Shown here in pieces: positions 25,201-37,075 of a stretch of 64,000 nt of DNA (position 1 is its first letter; each line of letters begins with the position of its first letter). The DNA lies in the NCBI RefSeq assembly GCF_030253575.1, contig NC_080566.1, forward strand, positions 9,247,501 to 9,311,500. Reading direction: 5' to 3'. The position numbers were made by a program, and so were the translations under genes. The notes below the pieces were generated by a model that saw only the letters and a list, made by a program, of their open reading frames with translations, had not been told where the DNA came from and did not search any database. The stretch is from Rhododendron vialii. Its lineage: Eukaryota > Streptophyta > Magnoliopsida > Ericales > Ericaceae.

Positions 25201-28200
25201 ATTGTTCGAGAAAAGATTGATGATGGTGTGTTGGCTACTCCCTTTGTGTCTATAGGAGCTCTGTTGGCTGATATCTCACCTAGTTGTTATTCAAACCACA
25301 TTTAGAGTTGTTATGTAAAGCTGGGACTTCGTGATATCTATTCTCCAGTTTGAGGGGGGAGTGTTAGAATATAGTCAGTATTGTGATTGTACCACATTGG
25401 TTATTCTTGTCTTGTAATGAGGTATCGAGTAATAAAAATAATACATGTTATGTGTTAGGATTAATTAACACCTTAAACACTTTTGTCTCTCTGATAACAG
25501 CGCGGTTTAAGCATATAGGGTATCTCACCAAGGTGGAGATTAATGATTTTTCCATGTAATAAACCCTAGCACAACTCTGCCTTGTTCTTCTCCCAAAGGT
25601 GGAATGACAAGAGATAAAAGACCATACAATTATTGTGTTTGATCCAAAGTCAAAATAAACACTAGCCATCTCTTCATGAATTAAACCAAAAGATATGGCA
25701 GCTTCCCGGGCTTTGGAAATCCATGGACAAGATTCTCTTCTCTCTCTTGGGAATTCAAACCATACCCAGAGATTGAAGAAAATCTTAGTGTCAGATTCTC
25801 TCTTTGTTTGTTCATTCCAAAGAGGCTCTACTGGAAAGGAGATTTTCCTCAAAATGGCCCCTTGAAGTGTTTCAACTCACATACCTTTAAACCATGTGAT
25901 GCAATCTGACAAAGCAGTGTTATCATTTCTGATTGGAGGGTAGAGAAATCTGTTATATGTTGTATTTGAGTGATGCATTTGTACAAAGTGGAGTATCTGA
26001 CACTTGCCCAAAAAAAAAAGAAAGAAGTGGAGTATCTGACACATCATATCATGTTCATCAGATATCTTTGCTGCTTAGTTTGATAAAAAAAAAAAAAACT
26101 GTCCTTTTGCAGGTTGTGGCTTTCATATGTGGCATTTGTTACTATGGATTTTCCTCTTTGCAGCCACCTGAAGAAGCAAACATGTCAAATGCAAAAAGGT
26201 GAGATTGTTGAGCTTTGAGAAAATGCTCTTTGGAAACAATATGGTTGCATTCTTGGGGTAACGGTGATAACCATGTGCTCATGCTTGCATTGTTGAACCC
26301 ACGTGAATGGCAATTTTGCTAGTTCGTTCTCTCTTTCTTTCTGTTTTTTTTCTTTTTTTTGATAGAGTGCTAGTTCTTTCTTAGACATTGGCTATTGTAG
26401 ATGTGTCGATAGAATTTGGGTAAAACCCATTTCAGATTTGAAGGCAGATATAGATATGTCAATAGAATTTGGGTAAAATCCATTTCAGATTTGAAGGCAG
26501 ATATAGTATTTAACAACCTGAAATTGGAGGCAGATATAGTGTTTAAAACCCCTTTGCTAAACAATGAAACTATTTCTTTCGAAAGTTAGTTTCCTTCCCT
26601 TTGTTAGAAGAGAAAGGCATACAATATAATTGTATCCCACGAAGATGATGTTACAAGAGAAAAAGATAAAAATTATATATGCTGTTGTTTGAGAGAATAG
26701 AAAAGTGTATATGCTGTCAATTAACCCTAACACAAACGACTGTTATTTATATTAATCATATCGTAGTACAAACATAACTAATCAATGTGGGACTCATACT
26801 AAGGCTAACAATATTCTAACCCTCCCCCTCAAGCTGGAGAATAGATATCATAAAGACCCAGCTTGTTACATAACAACTCTAACCATGGTTTGAACAATGA
26901 TTTAGTAAACATAACTACCAATTGTGTGCCTCTAGCCACGAAAGGAGTTGCAATCACACCACCAGCTAACTTTTCCCGCACAAGATGACAGTCAACTTCA
27001 ATGTGATTATTTCTCTCATGAAACACTGAAGTAGATGCAATGTGAATCGCTGCTTGATTATCATAGTCAATAAAGCTCTAACACTCCAAAAGGGCACCGT
27101 ATCCACGTATTGGACACGGCTTGGGGACACGGGGGCACGGCTGGGGGTCAAAATGTAATATTTTTACTTTTTTGGGGGTTAACATGAAATTATTCAAAAA
27201 AATTGGAGTCAACTGTAATTATGCATTTGAAAAAAAATTATACAATTAGTGAAATTATTCATATACAATGATGGTTCATAAAAAAAAATTTATGAATGAT
27301 AATATATATTTTTTATTTATTTATTTATACACGTGGCATGTCCTCCGCCGTGTCCATATCCCCATTTTTTTAGAATTGCCATGTTCCGTGTCCGTGCTAC
27401 ATAGATCATAGTACAAATTCATAGGCGATGGCACACTAAATCCTATCTCCTCAAGAAACGAGCGGGCCCATACAAGTTCACATGTCGTGTGAGCCATGGC
27501 TCGATATTCAGCCTCTGCACTGCAACTATTGTCTACTTCTTACTTTTTCAATTTACAAGATTTCCCCCAAGAAAGACACAATATCTTGTAGTGGATCTCC
27601 TACCCAATCGGAATTAGTAAAAGCCTCAACACGTCAATGTCCACTAGCTCGGTAAAATAGACCACGTCCTGGATGAGTCTTAAGATACTTAACAATTCTA
27701 ATAACAGCTTCCCAATGTAGAATACGAGGTGCAGACATAAATTGACTCACAATACTAACTGCAAACGAGATATCAGGGCGAGTAATGGTAAGATAATTCA
27801 GCTTACCAACCAAGGGACGACACTGATCAGGATTAGGAAGTAACTCCCCCTGGTCAACACAGAGTTTGACATTGAGATCCATAGGAGTTTCAACAAGCTT
27901 AGTCCCAAACAAACCAGTTTCCACTAGAATATCAAACACATACTTTCGTTGAGATAAGTTGATACCATCTTTGAACCGCGCTGCCTCTATACTCTAAGAA
28001 ATATCGCAATTTTCCTAGGTCCTTGGTATGAAATTGACTTTGTAGAAAACCTTTCAACTCACCAATGCCTTTCTGATCATCGCCTATAATGATAATATCA
28101 TCTACATAAACAATCAACAATATCTTCCCTCGGTCAGATGTGAGATGGAATACAGAATGATCAGATTGGCAACGATGCATCCCAAATCGCAAGACAGTAT

Positions 28201-31200
28201 CACTAAACTTCCCAAACTAAGCTCGAGGGGACTGCTTAAGATCATACAGTGCTTTGCGAAGACGACATACCTGATTACGCTCCCTTTGAGCAACAAACCC
28301 AGGTGGTTGTTCCATATAAACTTCCTCTTGAAGATCCCCATGAAAGAAGACATTTTTAATAGCCAACTGAAATAAGGGCCAACCAAGATTGGCCGTGAGA
28401 GAGATATGGAGCCGGATAGAACCAAGCTTGGCAACCGGTGAAAAAGTCTCAGGCTCTCAGCATAGTCAACACCATATGTCTGAGTATATCCCTTAGCAAC
28501 AAGGCGAGCTTTGTAACGCTCAACAGACCTATCAGTATAATATTTGATCGTAAATACCCATCGACAACCAACAGTAGACTTTCCGGGCGGAAGAGGTACC
28601 AACTCTCAAGTGCCATTTTCATGAAGAACATACATCTCAGCCTCCATTGCTGTCTGCCACTCAAACAAAGAAAGGGCCTCCTATACAGTGTTAGGTACAG
28701 GTATAGAGGAAATGGACGAAGTGAAAGCTCAAAGAGGAGATAAGTGATCATAGGAGACGATGTGAGAAATGGGGTGAGTACTGCAAGTACAAGTACCTTT
28801 ACGAAGAGCAATAGGAAAACCAGGTGATGGCGGAGGCGGAGATGCAAGCGGATCTTAGGACGGAGGAGCTATGGTGGCTGGTACTTGTGGGGCTGCTAAT
28901 ACTTTCTGCCGATGAACATACACCTGGAAGGGAGGACTAGATGGCACATATATAGGAAACACAGACTCAGTCTTAGGAACGTCATCTGGAATACGGTCAC
29001 CTGAGTAAAAGTACAATGACTCATTAAATGTGACATCAGCACAAACAAAATGACGACGTAGAGATGGTAACACTTTTACTCTTTCTGAGTGCGCGAGTAT
29101 CCTAGGAAAATAAACTGAATTGACCGCGTATCAAGTTTTTCTCGGTCAGGATCCAAAGCATGTTATGAACATAACAGGTGCACTTGAACACTCGTAGAGG
29201 TAATGAGTGGAGAGGGCGACCACGAAATAAAACTGTATGGGGTATTTGACCGTGTAGGACGCTAGATGGCATACGATTGATCAAGTAACATGCTGTGAGA
29301 ACAACATAACTCCAATAAGACTTAGGAACTTGCATTTGAAATAATAGTGCACGCATAACCTCTGATAAATGCCTAATCTTGCGTTCGGCAACTCCATTTT
29401 GTTGTGGAGTTCGAGTGTAAGAAGATTGGTGAATTATACCATGATCATCAAAAAATTTAGAAAGAGCATTGTGAAAATATTCATGTGCATTATCAAAACG
29501 AAACATACGAATGCAAGTATCAATGAGTTTTGATTTTCGTATAGAATGACTTAAAAATAGAAGACAACTAGGACCTCTCCTTCATAAGATATAAAGATAC
29601 GTGACATGAGTGTAATCATCGACAAATATAACATAGTACTGAGCCAAAAACATTAGGAACACGCATTGGACCCCAAATATCATAATGAACTTAGTGAAAA
29701 GGATGGGACACATGACTCTCAACCTCAGGATGAAAAGACACTCTATGATGTTTACTAAACTCACAGATTGCGCAGGGCAAAACATTAACATGACTACATG
29801 AAGGTACCAGTTGTTTAAGGTTTTGAAGGGATAGATGACCAAGACGAAGACGACAATGATGTTGATAGGGTGACACTGAAGACTGAAGGGCAACTAGGGT
29901 GAATATTGTCGGTAAAGTAATATAGGCCACCACGTTTAGTACCACCACCAATTTTCCTTCCCATCTTGAGATCCTGAAACACACAACCATCAGGGAAGAA
30001 AGTGACAGAGCAATTTAATGACTTGGTAAGTTTACTAATAGACATAAGACTTAATTGAAAACGAGGAACATGCAACACAGAGTCCAAAGTTAAAGATAAA
30101 GAAACAGGAACATAACCCAAATCATTAATATCAGTGACAGAGCCATCAGCTAAGGTAACTCGAGATGAACAGTAGAAGTGCCAGTAATATGATCAGAGGC
30201 GCCAGAATCAATGACCCAAGGAGTCGAAAGACGAGAAGAGGCAATGCAAGCAACGGAGGAACTTGTCTGAGATAGCGTAGCAGTGGATTAGAAACCCATA
30301 AATGAAGACTGATTCGACACAAGGCGTTGGTACTCATCTGCAGAAATAGTCACCATGGTGTCGGCATAAGGAATAAACGACCCAATATTCTCTGAAGCAG
30401 TAACCTGATGAGCCTGAGGAAAATCATTAAGATCATAACAATACTGCACTATATGAGTTGTGCCTCCACAATATGTGCATAATTTAGAACCACGACCTCG
30501 ACCACGACTATTGAATCCTGAATCGTGGTCGGCCATGGCTAGATAAATAACCAAAACCACATGAACAGCCTAAGCAATATTAGATTCCATTGTGATAACT
30601 AATAACGGACGAGAGACTAGTAATCAACTAACAAATCAACCCACCAACCAATCACCTTTGTCTACTTGTCTACCAAGGAGTCAACAACCAAGAATGAACA
30701 ACCAATCCAAAGATAAACGATGCCCAAGGAATCACCAACAAACTAAGAGAACAACTGAGCGCCGAACAGACCGACAATATCAACAGCAACTAGTAGCATA
30801 GATAATCAATCAAACGAGCGTATCCAATACGGCAAACCAGAGACGACAACCAAGCAACCTCATGAAAAGGCCAACAAGAACTATAGCAACAACTACCAAC
30901 TAAGTTGCCAAATACGAGAGTTACCTAACACGATCAACGACTACCAACTGACCACCGGATCGGACAATCATCTCATAGCATCAACAGCACACGAAACATG
31001 AGTAATCAACTAAAAATTCAAAGCTGACAAAGCTGATCCAAAAACAACGATCCATACACCACATGATATAGCAACCCGACGAAAAGTAATCTTTACCGAG
31101 TGGAGAACATAATTTGAACGTCACAAGAGCTTGTATCACGAACAGAAGACCACTGAACTGATTCCCAAAGTGAACCAGATAATAGGAAAGGCACAAGAGA

Positions 31201-34200
31201 GGCACAAACTGAACATAGAACCACAAAGGAATCACGAATCATAAGAAAACAGCAACCAGGAGGCTCGCCGGAGATTGGCGAGGGACAGCGAGGGTCGCCG
31301 GAGACTCATTGATGGCCGGCAGTGGTCGCTAAGTAATGATCAGATGTAGTCACGATGGGGAACCAAGAGCTGTCGAGGACAGGGTAAAGGGTTTTCAAGG
31401 GTTTCGGTCACTGGGTAAAAGGGTACAAGGACTGGGTATGAGTTTTGGACATGATTGAGGCTATTTCAAGCATAAATCGCATGATTTCGAACCAGGTTTA
31501 GGGCTGTGTATGGTTCGGAACATCTAGGGTTTTGGAGTTTGAAGCAGATAACGATCAATTAGGGTTCAATTTAGGTATTTCGAACCATAACGGAGGTCAA
31601 TTAGGGTTCAGTTTGGAGCTGGGTTATGGTGGTGATGATGGTGGTAAGTGGCCGTAGATTGGATGGCGATGACAAACGTAGTGGTGACTGGCGGCAAGTC
31701 AAAGGGGAAATTAGGGTAAGGGAGGCTCTGATACGATGTTGTTTGAGAGAATAGAAGAATGTATAGGGTGTTAATTAACCCTAACACTAACGATTGTTAT
31801 TTATATTAATCATATCGCAGTACAAAACATAACTAATCAATGTGAGACTCATACTAAGGCTAACAATATTCTTAACATATGCTAACCATATCAAGAGAGG
31901 AAGACACACAAGATAACTAATTGTATTCCAGAAAGATGATGTCACAAGAGAAAAAGATAAAGCTACATATGCCAACCCCAACAAGACTAAACAAACCCTA
32001 CTACTTCAAAAGACTAGACTAACCTAACATAAAACGTAAATGACAATAAACTGAATACTCTATTCACAGCCCCCTCAAACTCAGGATGCGAGTGCAGAGA
32101 GTATCGTGAGTTCGTCAAGTAGAAAACAAATTGAGCAATCGTGCAAGTCTTAGGTGAAGAAATCGACCATTTATAGTGAGGATGGAACAAATGGTAGGGT
32201 AATAGTGCTTGACTGAAGATGATGGCGAAAAAAATGACCATCAATCTCAATATTCTTCGTATGCTCATCAAATATGGAATTTTGTGCAATCTGGATGGCA
32301 CTCTTATTATCACAGTAAAGAGGGGTGGAAACGGAAGAGAAACCCCATCTCGGACAGAAGTCATTGGAGCCAAACTATTTCAGAAGTAGCAGATTCCGTA
32401 GCATGATATTTAGCTTCAGCATTAGAGCGAGCAATAACAAATTGGTTCTTACTTTTAAAAGAGGTAAAAGAATCACCAAGAACACAGAAACCTGAGGTTG
32501 ACTATAGATCAGAGATATCACCTGCCCAATCATCATAGTTTCAAAGATCCTAGCCTGAAATGAAAGAGAGTAGTAAACACTAGTATACAGTAGTACGGAT
32601 ATATCGAAATGTCGGTAATACGTAACGGTATCAGCCGATATGTATCGTCTGTAGGTACCAAGTACCGTTATGGCCGATATTGTGTTGTGAAGGAAAATTG
32701 CATTTGTCTCGGTGATACGTAAAGGTATGGGCCGATACATAACAAAGGTAAAGGACTGTTGCGGCCGATATGGACCATCACAGACAAAATACAGGCTGTT
32801 GGTATCGGTAATTTTTTCCAATGTTGTGCGAAATTTCAATAAAATTCACATCTTCGGTGACCGATACTGTTACGCTACAACTGTTACAACCGGAAACCAC
32901 AACATCGCAACCGATACTGTTATTGCGATGGATACCAACATTTTAACCATGGGATATAACGTGAGATGTGTAACAATAAACAAGCCAGACCAATGAGTAG
33001 AACGAGGAGCTGATATAAACCGGCTGATAATGTGAACCACATAAGAAATATCTGGATGAGTCATATTACAATTAACTAAGCACCAAATGAGCTCACGATA
33101 CCCTGTTAGATCAGCAAGAGTATAACCATGTGAAGCAGAGCACACATGCAACTCAATAGAAGTGTCTACAACCTTATCATCAGTAAGAAAATCATTTGGC
33201 AATGGAATGGGTATTATACTGCTCCAACGACCTATCTTAATGGGTTTTCAGTTCATAGACCCGTTTGTAGCCAATAAGATTTTTCCCAGCTAGCAACATA
33301 ACTTGCTTCCTAGTGATTTTTTGCAAGGCTAGCTAACTCTTCACCAATGGCAGTTACCTAATCAAGATCATCACAAACTCCTTTGTAGGACTAGGGTTCA
33401 AAATTAATATGTATACGAGATAGGAAAGAACGATAGGAAGAAGAGAAACAAGTGCTAGTAAAACCAAATCTCACCGGTGGATGACGATCCAGAGTAGGAT
33501 ATTGGGCGTCAGAGTCCAAAGAAGCCTGCTGAGAGGAGTAGAACCAGTAGGTGAAAGTAAACGAAAGGTTAAGGCGGGTGGCGGGATGAGAGTAGACCAT
33601 ATGTAGTGCATGAGGAAAGGTGGGAATATCAGATACCTCAAGAGTGCAAGTGTACTTCTCAGGAGGCGCATTAGATGGATATGAATCCATGTGAATCAAG
33701 ACTTCTTTAGACACGTGTTGTTGTTAGAGGTAGAGTGAAATAAAGAAAATGCTCAAGAAAATAACACGACGAGACCCGTAAAACTTCTCAGTGATTGGAT
33801 CATATCACCCTATGAGGCATGGATACTCTATTTTGGCCTCCGTATCACATATTATTTCTGTATCGGATCCAGATACTCTCGGATACGTATCCGATGTGTT
33901 TTTTTAAAGTATCCTACTTTTAGAATTATTTTTTGGTATCCCAATACATTACGGAAACGTGCGGATATGCGTTGGATACGTTTAGGAAACGCGCGGATAC
34001 GTTTTGGATACGCGCGAGGGTGAATATGTTATTACTTGAAATATATGGGTTAAAATTGCAATTAGGATTATATTTTTCTTTTTCCCCACCAATTGACACC
34101 AGAAACACGGACAATATCCCCCCACCCCCCTTCTCTTTCTCTCTCGTTGTGTGTATGTGAAATAGTGAACTTGTGTAGTGAAACTTTAAGCATTAATGGG

Positions 34201-34213
34201 ATTTTGGGAATTA

Positions 34214-34256
<43 letters not shown>

Positions 34257-35405
34257 CTTTTTTATTTACTTTTATATTCAATGTATCATATCCTTCTTTT
34301 TGGAAAAATCGCATATCCGCGTATTCGTATTGTATCGTATCCGTATCCCGTTTCTGTATTCGTGCTTCTTAGATATCACCTATACCTTTCTGTGCTAAAT
34401 CCCTGACCCCAAGAAAACACAAGACAGAACGTGCACTAAGCTTAGAATGCGCACTAAGCTTATTACGCTCCCTCCTAGGAAGAAGGACAAAGATGTTGAA
34501 CCAAAAGCTCTTTACAAGTATTAGTTGGGAACTTGGCCAAAAAGATTATAGAAAGGAGAGGAGTGGGCATTAAGAACATACATTGTTGTGAGAATAGCTA
34601 CATGCCAAGATAATTGTATTCCACAAAGAGGATGTTACAAAAGAAAAAGAAAGCTATGTATGTTAACCCTAACAAGCTTAAACAAACTCTGATAATGTAG
34701 AAGACTTGACTACCCTCTACATAAACATAAATGACAATAAACCGAATACCATATTCACACCCTCATTGTCTGTCCTTTCAATTTTGGGATGTTCCAAAAC
34801 TTAAGAGCTCATCAACAAGTCAAAGAAGAAAAGTGTAATCTTTGAGAAAATTACCCCTTAATAGAACTCGGGAATATATGCTAAAGTGGAATCATAGTGA
34901 AGAACTTTTTTATTTGAATTTGGGATGATTAATTGCATGCCTTCTTTTAAAGTTGGAATCCTCAAAAAGGACCAAAATTGTGTGGAGGGAGAAATATACC
35001 GTAATATTTTTAAGGGGATGACCGTGGAACCCTGTGGAAACAACCTAACGGTGAGGAGACGCCATTTCACAGCCTCATAGAATAAGACTTTTAATTAAAT
35101 GTCAATAAGCAGCGGTACGGACGGAGGTTTTTCCTTCTTTTCAGATTTTAGGTTTTTGGTCGTGTTGGAGACCGCATAGCTTTGATGTCAAGCACGTTTC
35201 CCCGCCTTGTGTTGAATTTTCTAAGCTTTGGAATTCTTGCAAAAACAGGGAGGATGACAGGTGGTGGCTTCTACCCTCCATCCTGCTACTATTCAAGTCG
35301 GTACAAGCTCGTTTTGTTGATTGGCACATTGCAAATCTCGAAGTTCCAGATTTCTCTCTGTTCAGTCCAGATCCTGATACCTTTTGGGTGCACGAGTCTA
35401 GCTAA
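10201..35405 (+). CDS. Large glycine-rich, ephrin-B-receptor-like transmembrane protein (22 coding exons)
   Basis: Coding exons by splice phase: 10201-11024, 11321-11436, 11573-11781, 12792-12911, 13831-13953, 14038-14163, 14574-14629, 14736-14835, 16130-16247, 16417-16626, 17294-17618, 18658-18751, 18933-19041, 19179-19447, 19551-19675, 19926-20160, 20798-20986, 21105-21391, 23710-23953, 24044-24283, 26113-26198, 35249-35405. They total 4362 nt, or 1453 residues, with no internal stop. Seen: signal peptide (about 1-25); many N-glycosylation sites; GGxGG-rich blocks (about 190-310, 610-665, 715-805); Cys-rich segment with [10 protein letters not shown] and CTPC (about 797-870), like GCC2/GCC3 ephrin-receptor repeats; a hydrophobic segment near 885-905 and further ones at about 1295-1345, 1374-1386 and 1407-1420. 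This matches the plant family of Arabidopsis At5g11700/At4g32920, recalled as similar in length and C-terminal motif (DWHIANLE). The biochemical role is unknown; wall or surface sensing is only suggested. The start is the first in-frame ATG before the signal peptide. Confidence 0.88.
13440..13595. repeat. SINE-like dispersed repeat, intronic copy 1
   Basis: It shares the words GGAGACAGACCTAACC, TTGGCAATA, GCTGCTCTCAGAATACC and CTGAAACAGTGGCCCCC with an inverted copy at 21525-21662, and partly with 15795-15880 and 22078-22120. It lies in the intron between coding exons 4 and 5 and has no coding capacity. The resemblance to plant SINE bodies is from memory. Confidence 0.5.
17700..18165 (+). repeat. 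Three tandem tRNA-like modules in an intron
   Basis: The phrase GAGAGGTCTTGGGTTCAAGT occurs near 17736, 17920 and 18130, each time followed by a pyrimidine-rich stretch and TTGCAT and preceded by ATGGTATGAGAGC-like words. Spacing is about 185-210 bases. GGGTTCAAGTCT resembles a pol III B box, suggesting tandem SINE-like units. They fall in the intron between coding exons 11 and 12. Confidence 0.6.
21525..21662. repeat. SINE-like dispersed repeat, intronic inverted copy
   Basis: This is the reverse-oriented counterpart of 13440-13595, recognisable by GGGGGCCACTGTTTCAG, GTGCATATTGCCAAAGG and GGTTAGGTCTATCTCCAATC. It lies at the start of the 2.3 kb intron 21392-23709. CCATACCTCCAAT...GGGACTACATGGGTTCTG follows about 400 bases later, as it does at 15848-15880. 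Confidence 0.5.
22129..22878 (-). mobile_element. Poly(A)-tailed retroposon (LINE-like 3' end), antisense in an intron
   Basis: On the minus strand the unit ends AATAAAATCTTTTTGCTGAT followed by a run of about 14 A. It is flanked by GGTTCTG(C/T)TG at 22110-22119 and 22879-22888, a plausible target duplication. The interior is C/A-rich on the plus strand with no intact frame. It sits inside the intron after coding exon 18. Confidence 0.55.
24975..25470 (+). pseudogene. Ty1/copia RNase H tail plus partial 3' LTR, intronic fragment
   Basis: Translation of about 24985-25350 gives the end of a copia polyprotein: an [12 protein letters not shown]ase H motif, then [17 protein letters not shown] and LATPFV, ending LGLRDIYSP. 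It is interrupted by stop codons. A purine tract TTTGAGGGGGGA follows, then TGTTAGAATATAG, the typical start of a copia LTR, at 25362. RT, integrase and gag are absent. It is sense to the host gene, in the intron before the penultimate coding exon. Confidence 0.75.
26683..26820 (-). repeat. 3' LTR of copia element A
   Basis: 138 bp. It matches 31737-31877 almost base for base, including TTATTTATATTAATCATATC and CTAACAATATTCT. It differs by a handful of substitutions, so the insertion is fairly recent but not new. Confidence 0.9.
26829..30560 (-). pseudogene. Broken copia gag-pol of element A
   Basis: In order on the minus strand: a gag zinc knuckle [14 protein letters not shown] (30560-30288); GAG-pre-integrase and an integrase core with [11 protein letters not shown] (about 30120-29102); RT beginning GCRWVFTIK and [13 protein letters not shown] (28602-28114) with the catalytic YVDD (about 28110); connection and RNase H segments (27939-27634, 27026-26829). 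Stops and frameshifts separate the blocks, and an insertion at 27068-27404 interrupts RNase H, so it is not functional. The roughly 1.1 kb between PBS and knuckle has no recognisable capsid domain. Confidence 0.85.
27068..27404. mobile_element. 337-bp insertion in the RNase H region of copia A
   Basis: ATCATAGT occurs on both sides (27060-27067 and 27405-27412) as an 8-bp target duplication, and removing the insert rejoins the RNase H frame. The interior has GGACACGG and CGTGTCC words near both ends, forming loose inverted repeats. The very ends do not match. A hAT-like non-autonomous element is the best guess from the 8-bp duplication. Confidence 0.65.
31737..31877 (-). repeat. 5' LTR of copia element A
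   Basis: 141 bp, bordered by the PBS on its low-coordinate side and by the target duplication TATGC at 31878-31882. Confidence 0.9.
32575..32960. repeat. GATACG/CGGTATC-rich insertion in copia B
   Basis: Words such as CGGTAATACG, GGTATCAGCCGATA, GGCCGATA and GTGATACGTAAAGGTATGGG recur on both strands. The stretch separates copia coding remnants on either side. Its ends are not defined. Confidence 0.5.
32870..33714 (-). pseudogene. Copia polyprotein remnants of element B
   Basis: The frame 33202-32870 contains [13 protein letters not shown] and [20 protein letters not shown], the conserved segment after copia RT that usually reads [11 protein letters not shown]...RPDISFAV. The frame 33714-33391 is a Ser/Pro-rich linker-like region. 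Integrase and the catalytic RT core are absent, so the element is a deletion derivative. Confidence 0.65.
33811..34373. mobile_element. GATACG-type insertion with a 9-11 bp target duplication
   Basis: The insert starts near GGATACTC and ends near GTATTCGTGCTTC. Both halves are rich in GGATACG, CGTATCCG and ACGCGCGGATACG. The flanks read ATATCACCCTAT on the left and ATATCACCTAT on the right, a probable duplication as made by Mutator-like elements. A (TA)n run at 34210-34251 lies inside. Confidence 0.5.
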
Positions 35406-36431
35406 CACAAAAGTGACTTAGTTGTGATGCCAACAATGAGCCTCTTGCATTGTAAATATGCGCAAATTTAAAGGAAACGTCTATATACGTTGGAGGATAT
35501 TATTTAAAGCAGGTACATAGGGGTTTCTTCATTCTTTATTCAATGTTACGCTACCCAGAATGGAATTTTAGAGTATTTCACTAAAATGATTTGAGCTCAA
35601 GTTACTTTGTAAAGCATGGTAGAGGACTTCTGATTGTTAGATATCAACATTTTCCCGACCTCCCTCTTCTAACCTTTTCACTTTAGATGCTAATCGAAAA
35701 AAATAGAAGTTGCCCACTTTAGATGGTTTGGAAAACCAACTCATTTTCTCAAAAAAATTTTAATGATGTATAATTTGTGGTTCTGTTCGTTGGAACATTG
35801 ATCACCGTAAGTTTTGTCATTGTCTTAACACAATATTAAAGTGGAGGTGTCCTAAAAAGCCAGCGGGTGGCTCTAAAGGCCATGTGCTGAGTTTCCTTTC
35901 CTTTCCTTGTGTAGTTGCTTTGTCTTGTTTCTCTTCTGTTGAGTTTTGTTTGTCTGGAGCTTCTGTTCTTTTGGGTGCTGCTGATGTTGTGTGGGCAGAG
36001 TTGGAGACTGTTAGGTTAGGGCTCTTCCATGTGTTTGTACTGTTTAGCTACCCCTTCACTTTCAACTAACTGTTGCAACATGAAGGTTACTAGAAGATCG
36101 GTTCAATGATTTGCGTCCCGCCTGCCCCGCCTCACATGATTAATCCCCACAATATTGCACTTTGTCGTTCAAATGCTGCTCTTCATCAATTATCGCCCAG
36201 CTTAGATTTTGGGATGGCAACGGGAGGTTATGGATCCAGGGACTTTATTCCGCCCTCGTTTTCCAAATGTCATCTGCAGTCTCCGGTCCCAATCTCCAAT
36301 GGGATTATTGAACAAACCACCGAACTTGCCTCCCGGTGGGAATCAGATTTTTCCTGAATGCAACCTATATCCAACCGCGGAATAGAAGTACTCCAGAATG
36401 AAACCAAAAAGTACAAGCAAAACATCATAAT

Positions 36432-36484
<53 letters not shown>

Positions 36485-37075
36485 TCCGAATCAAGTCCAC
36501 ACCCTTTTCCGTCCGCACCTCTCCTTTTCCGATCGAATTTCTCATGTTAAAAAAAAAAGTAGTGGCAAAAAATTTTCGGTTTTGTATAATACTGAAGGTT
36601 TGCAAGTACAAGTAATGTTGAAGATTTCTCTGAAATTGAATACATGTATTAATTAATATCTGGAAGTAGGTAATACTTAGTTGCATATGTAATTATTGTG
36701 TTAGGAGCGGATATGGAACCTTCCCCGTACCCATGCCACCTTTAAATATGTTAGGACAACGGGCCACGGTCTCTTTGTGTTGGCAAATTTCAAGACAAAA
36801 ACACACATTTAATTGTATCTCTGATTATTGAGTTGTAATTTCTTTTTATCTTTTTTAAGCATAGCGAGTATGTATAGGAATTTTTTTATTTACTGTAATT
36901 GAGAGTGAGTGTTTTGTATGGGTTGAGAAGGAAAGAATTATTCTTGGGAGGAAAGGAATCGGTGCTCACGGAAAGATTCGCAACACATGGAAAGTGTTGC
37001 ATCTTCTAATTATGCAAGGTTTTGTTGGGTGAGAAAACAGAATGACAAGATTGAATTACCGATTGATCAATAAAA
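35406..37075. other. 3' flank of the large gene and intergenic spacer
   Basis: The first 150 bases or so are probable 3' UTR. After that I see only short frames. A (TA)n microsatellite occupies 36438-36481. The 83-codon frame at 36106-36357 starts downstream of a Pro-rich stretch and matches no family I know; I do not call it a gene. Confidence 0.5.

Larger units (their letters stand above)
26683..31877 (-). mobile_element. Complete Ty1/copia element A, nested in the LTR of element B
   Basis: Two near-identical LTRs of about 140 bp (26683-26820 and 31737-31877) begin and end with TG/CA apart from single-base decay. A perfect 5-bp target duplication, TATGC, flanks the element at 26678-26682 and 31878-31882. 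Next to the upstream LTR the minus strand reads TATCGTATCAGAGCC, a near-perfect Met-tRNA PBS. A purine tract AGCTTGAGGGGGAGG precedes the 3' LTR. Total length is 5195 bp including a 337-bp insertion. Gene order on the minus strand is gag knuckle, integrase, RT, RNase H, as in copia. Confidence 0.92.
26602..34759 (-). mobile_element. Degraded Ty1/copia element B, host of nested element A
   Basis: The minus strand starts TGTGAATATGG at 34759. The 3' LTR begins TGTGAATAG at 32068 after the purine tract TTTGAGGGGGC and resumes beyond element A to end near 26602. The 5' LTR is about 34587-34759. The two LTRs share AATTGTATTCCA, GATGTTACAA and CATAAATGACAATAAAC-like words. CCCTT lies before 26602 and CCCTC after 34759, an imperfect target duplication. 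The interior is only about 2.5 kb and carries RNase H-region and linker remnants plus two GATACG-type insertions. The whole element lies in the last intron of the large gene. Confidence 0.7.

Noticed and set aside
34093..34398. Frame over the (TA)n tract with an Ile/Tyr run
   Set aside because: Product of microsatellite translation inside an insertion.
36106..36357. 83-codon plus-strand frame
   Set aside because: No recognisable motif, splice partner or conserved feature; could be chance.
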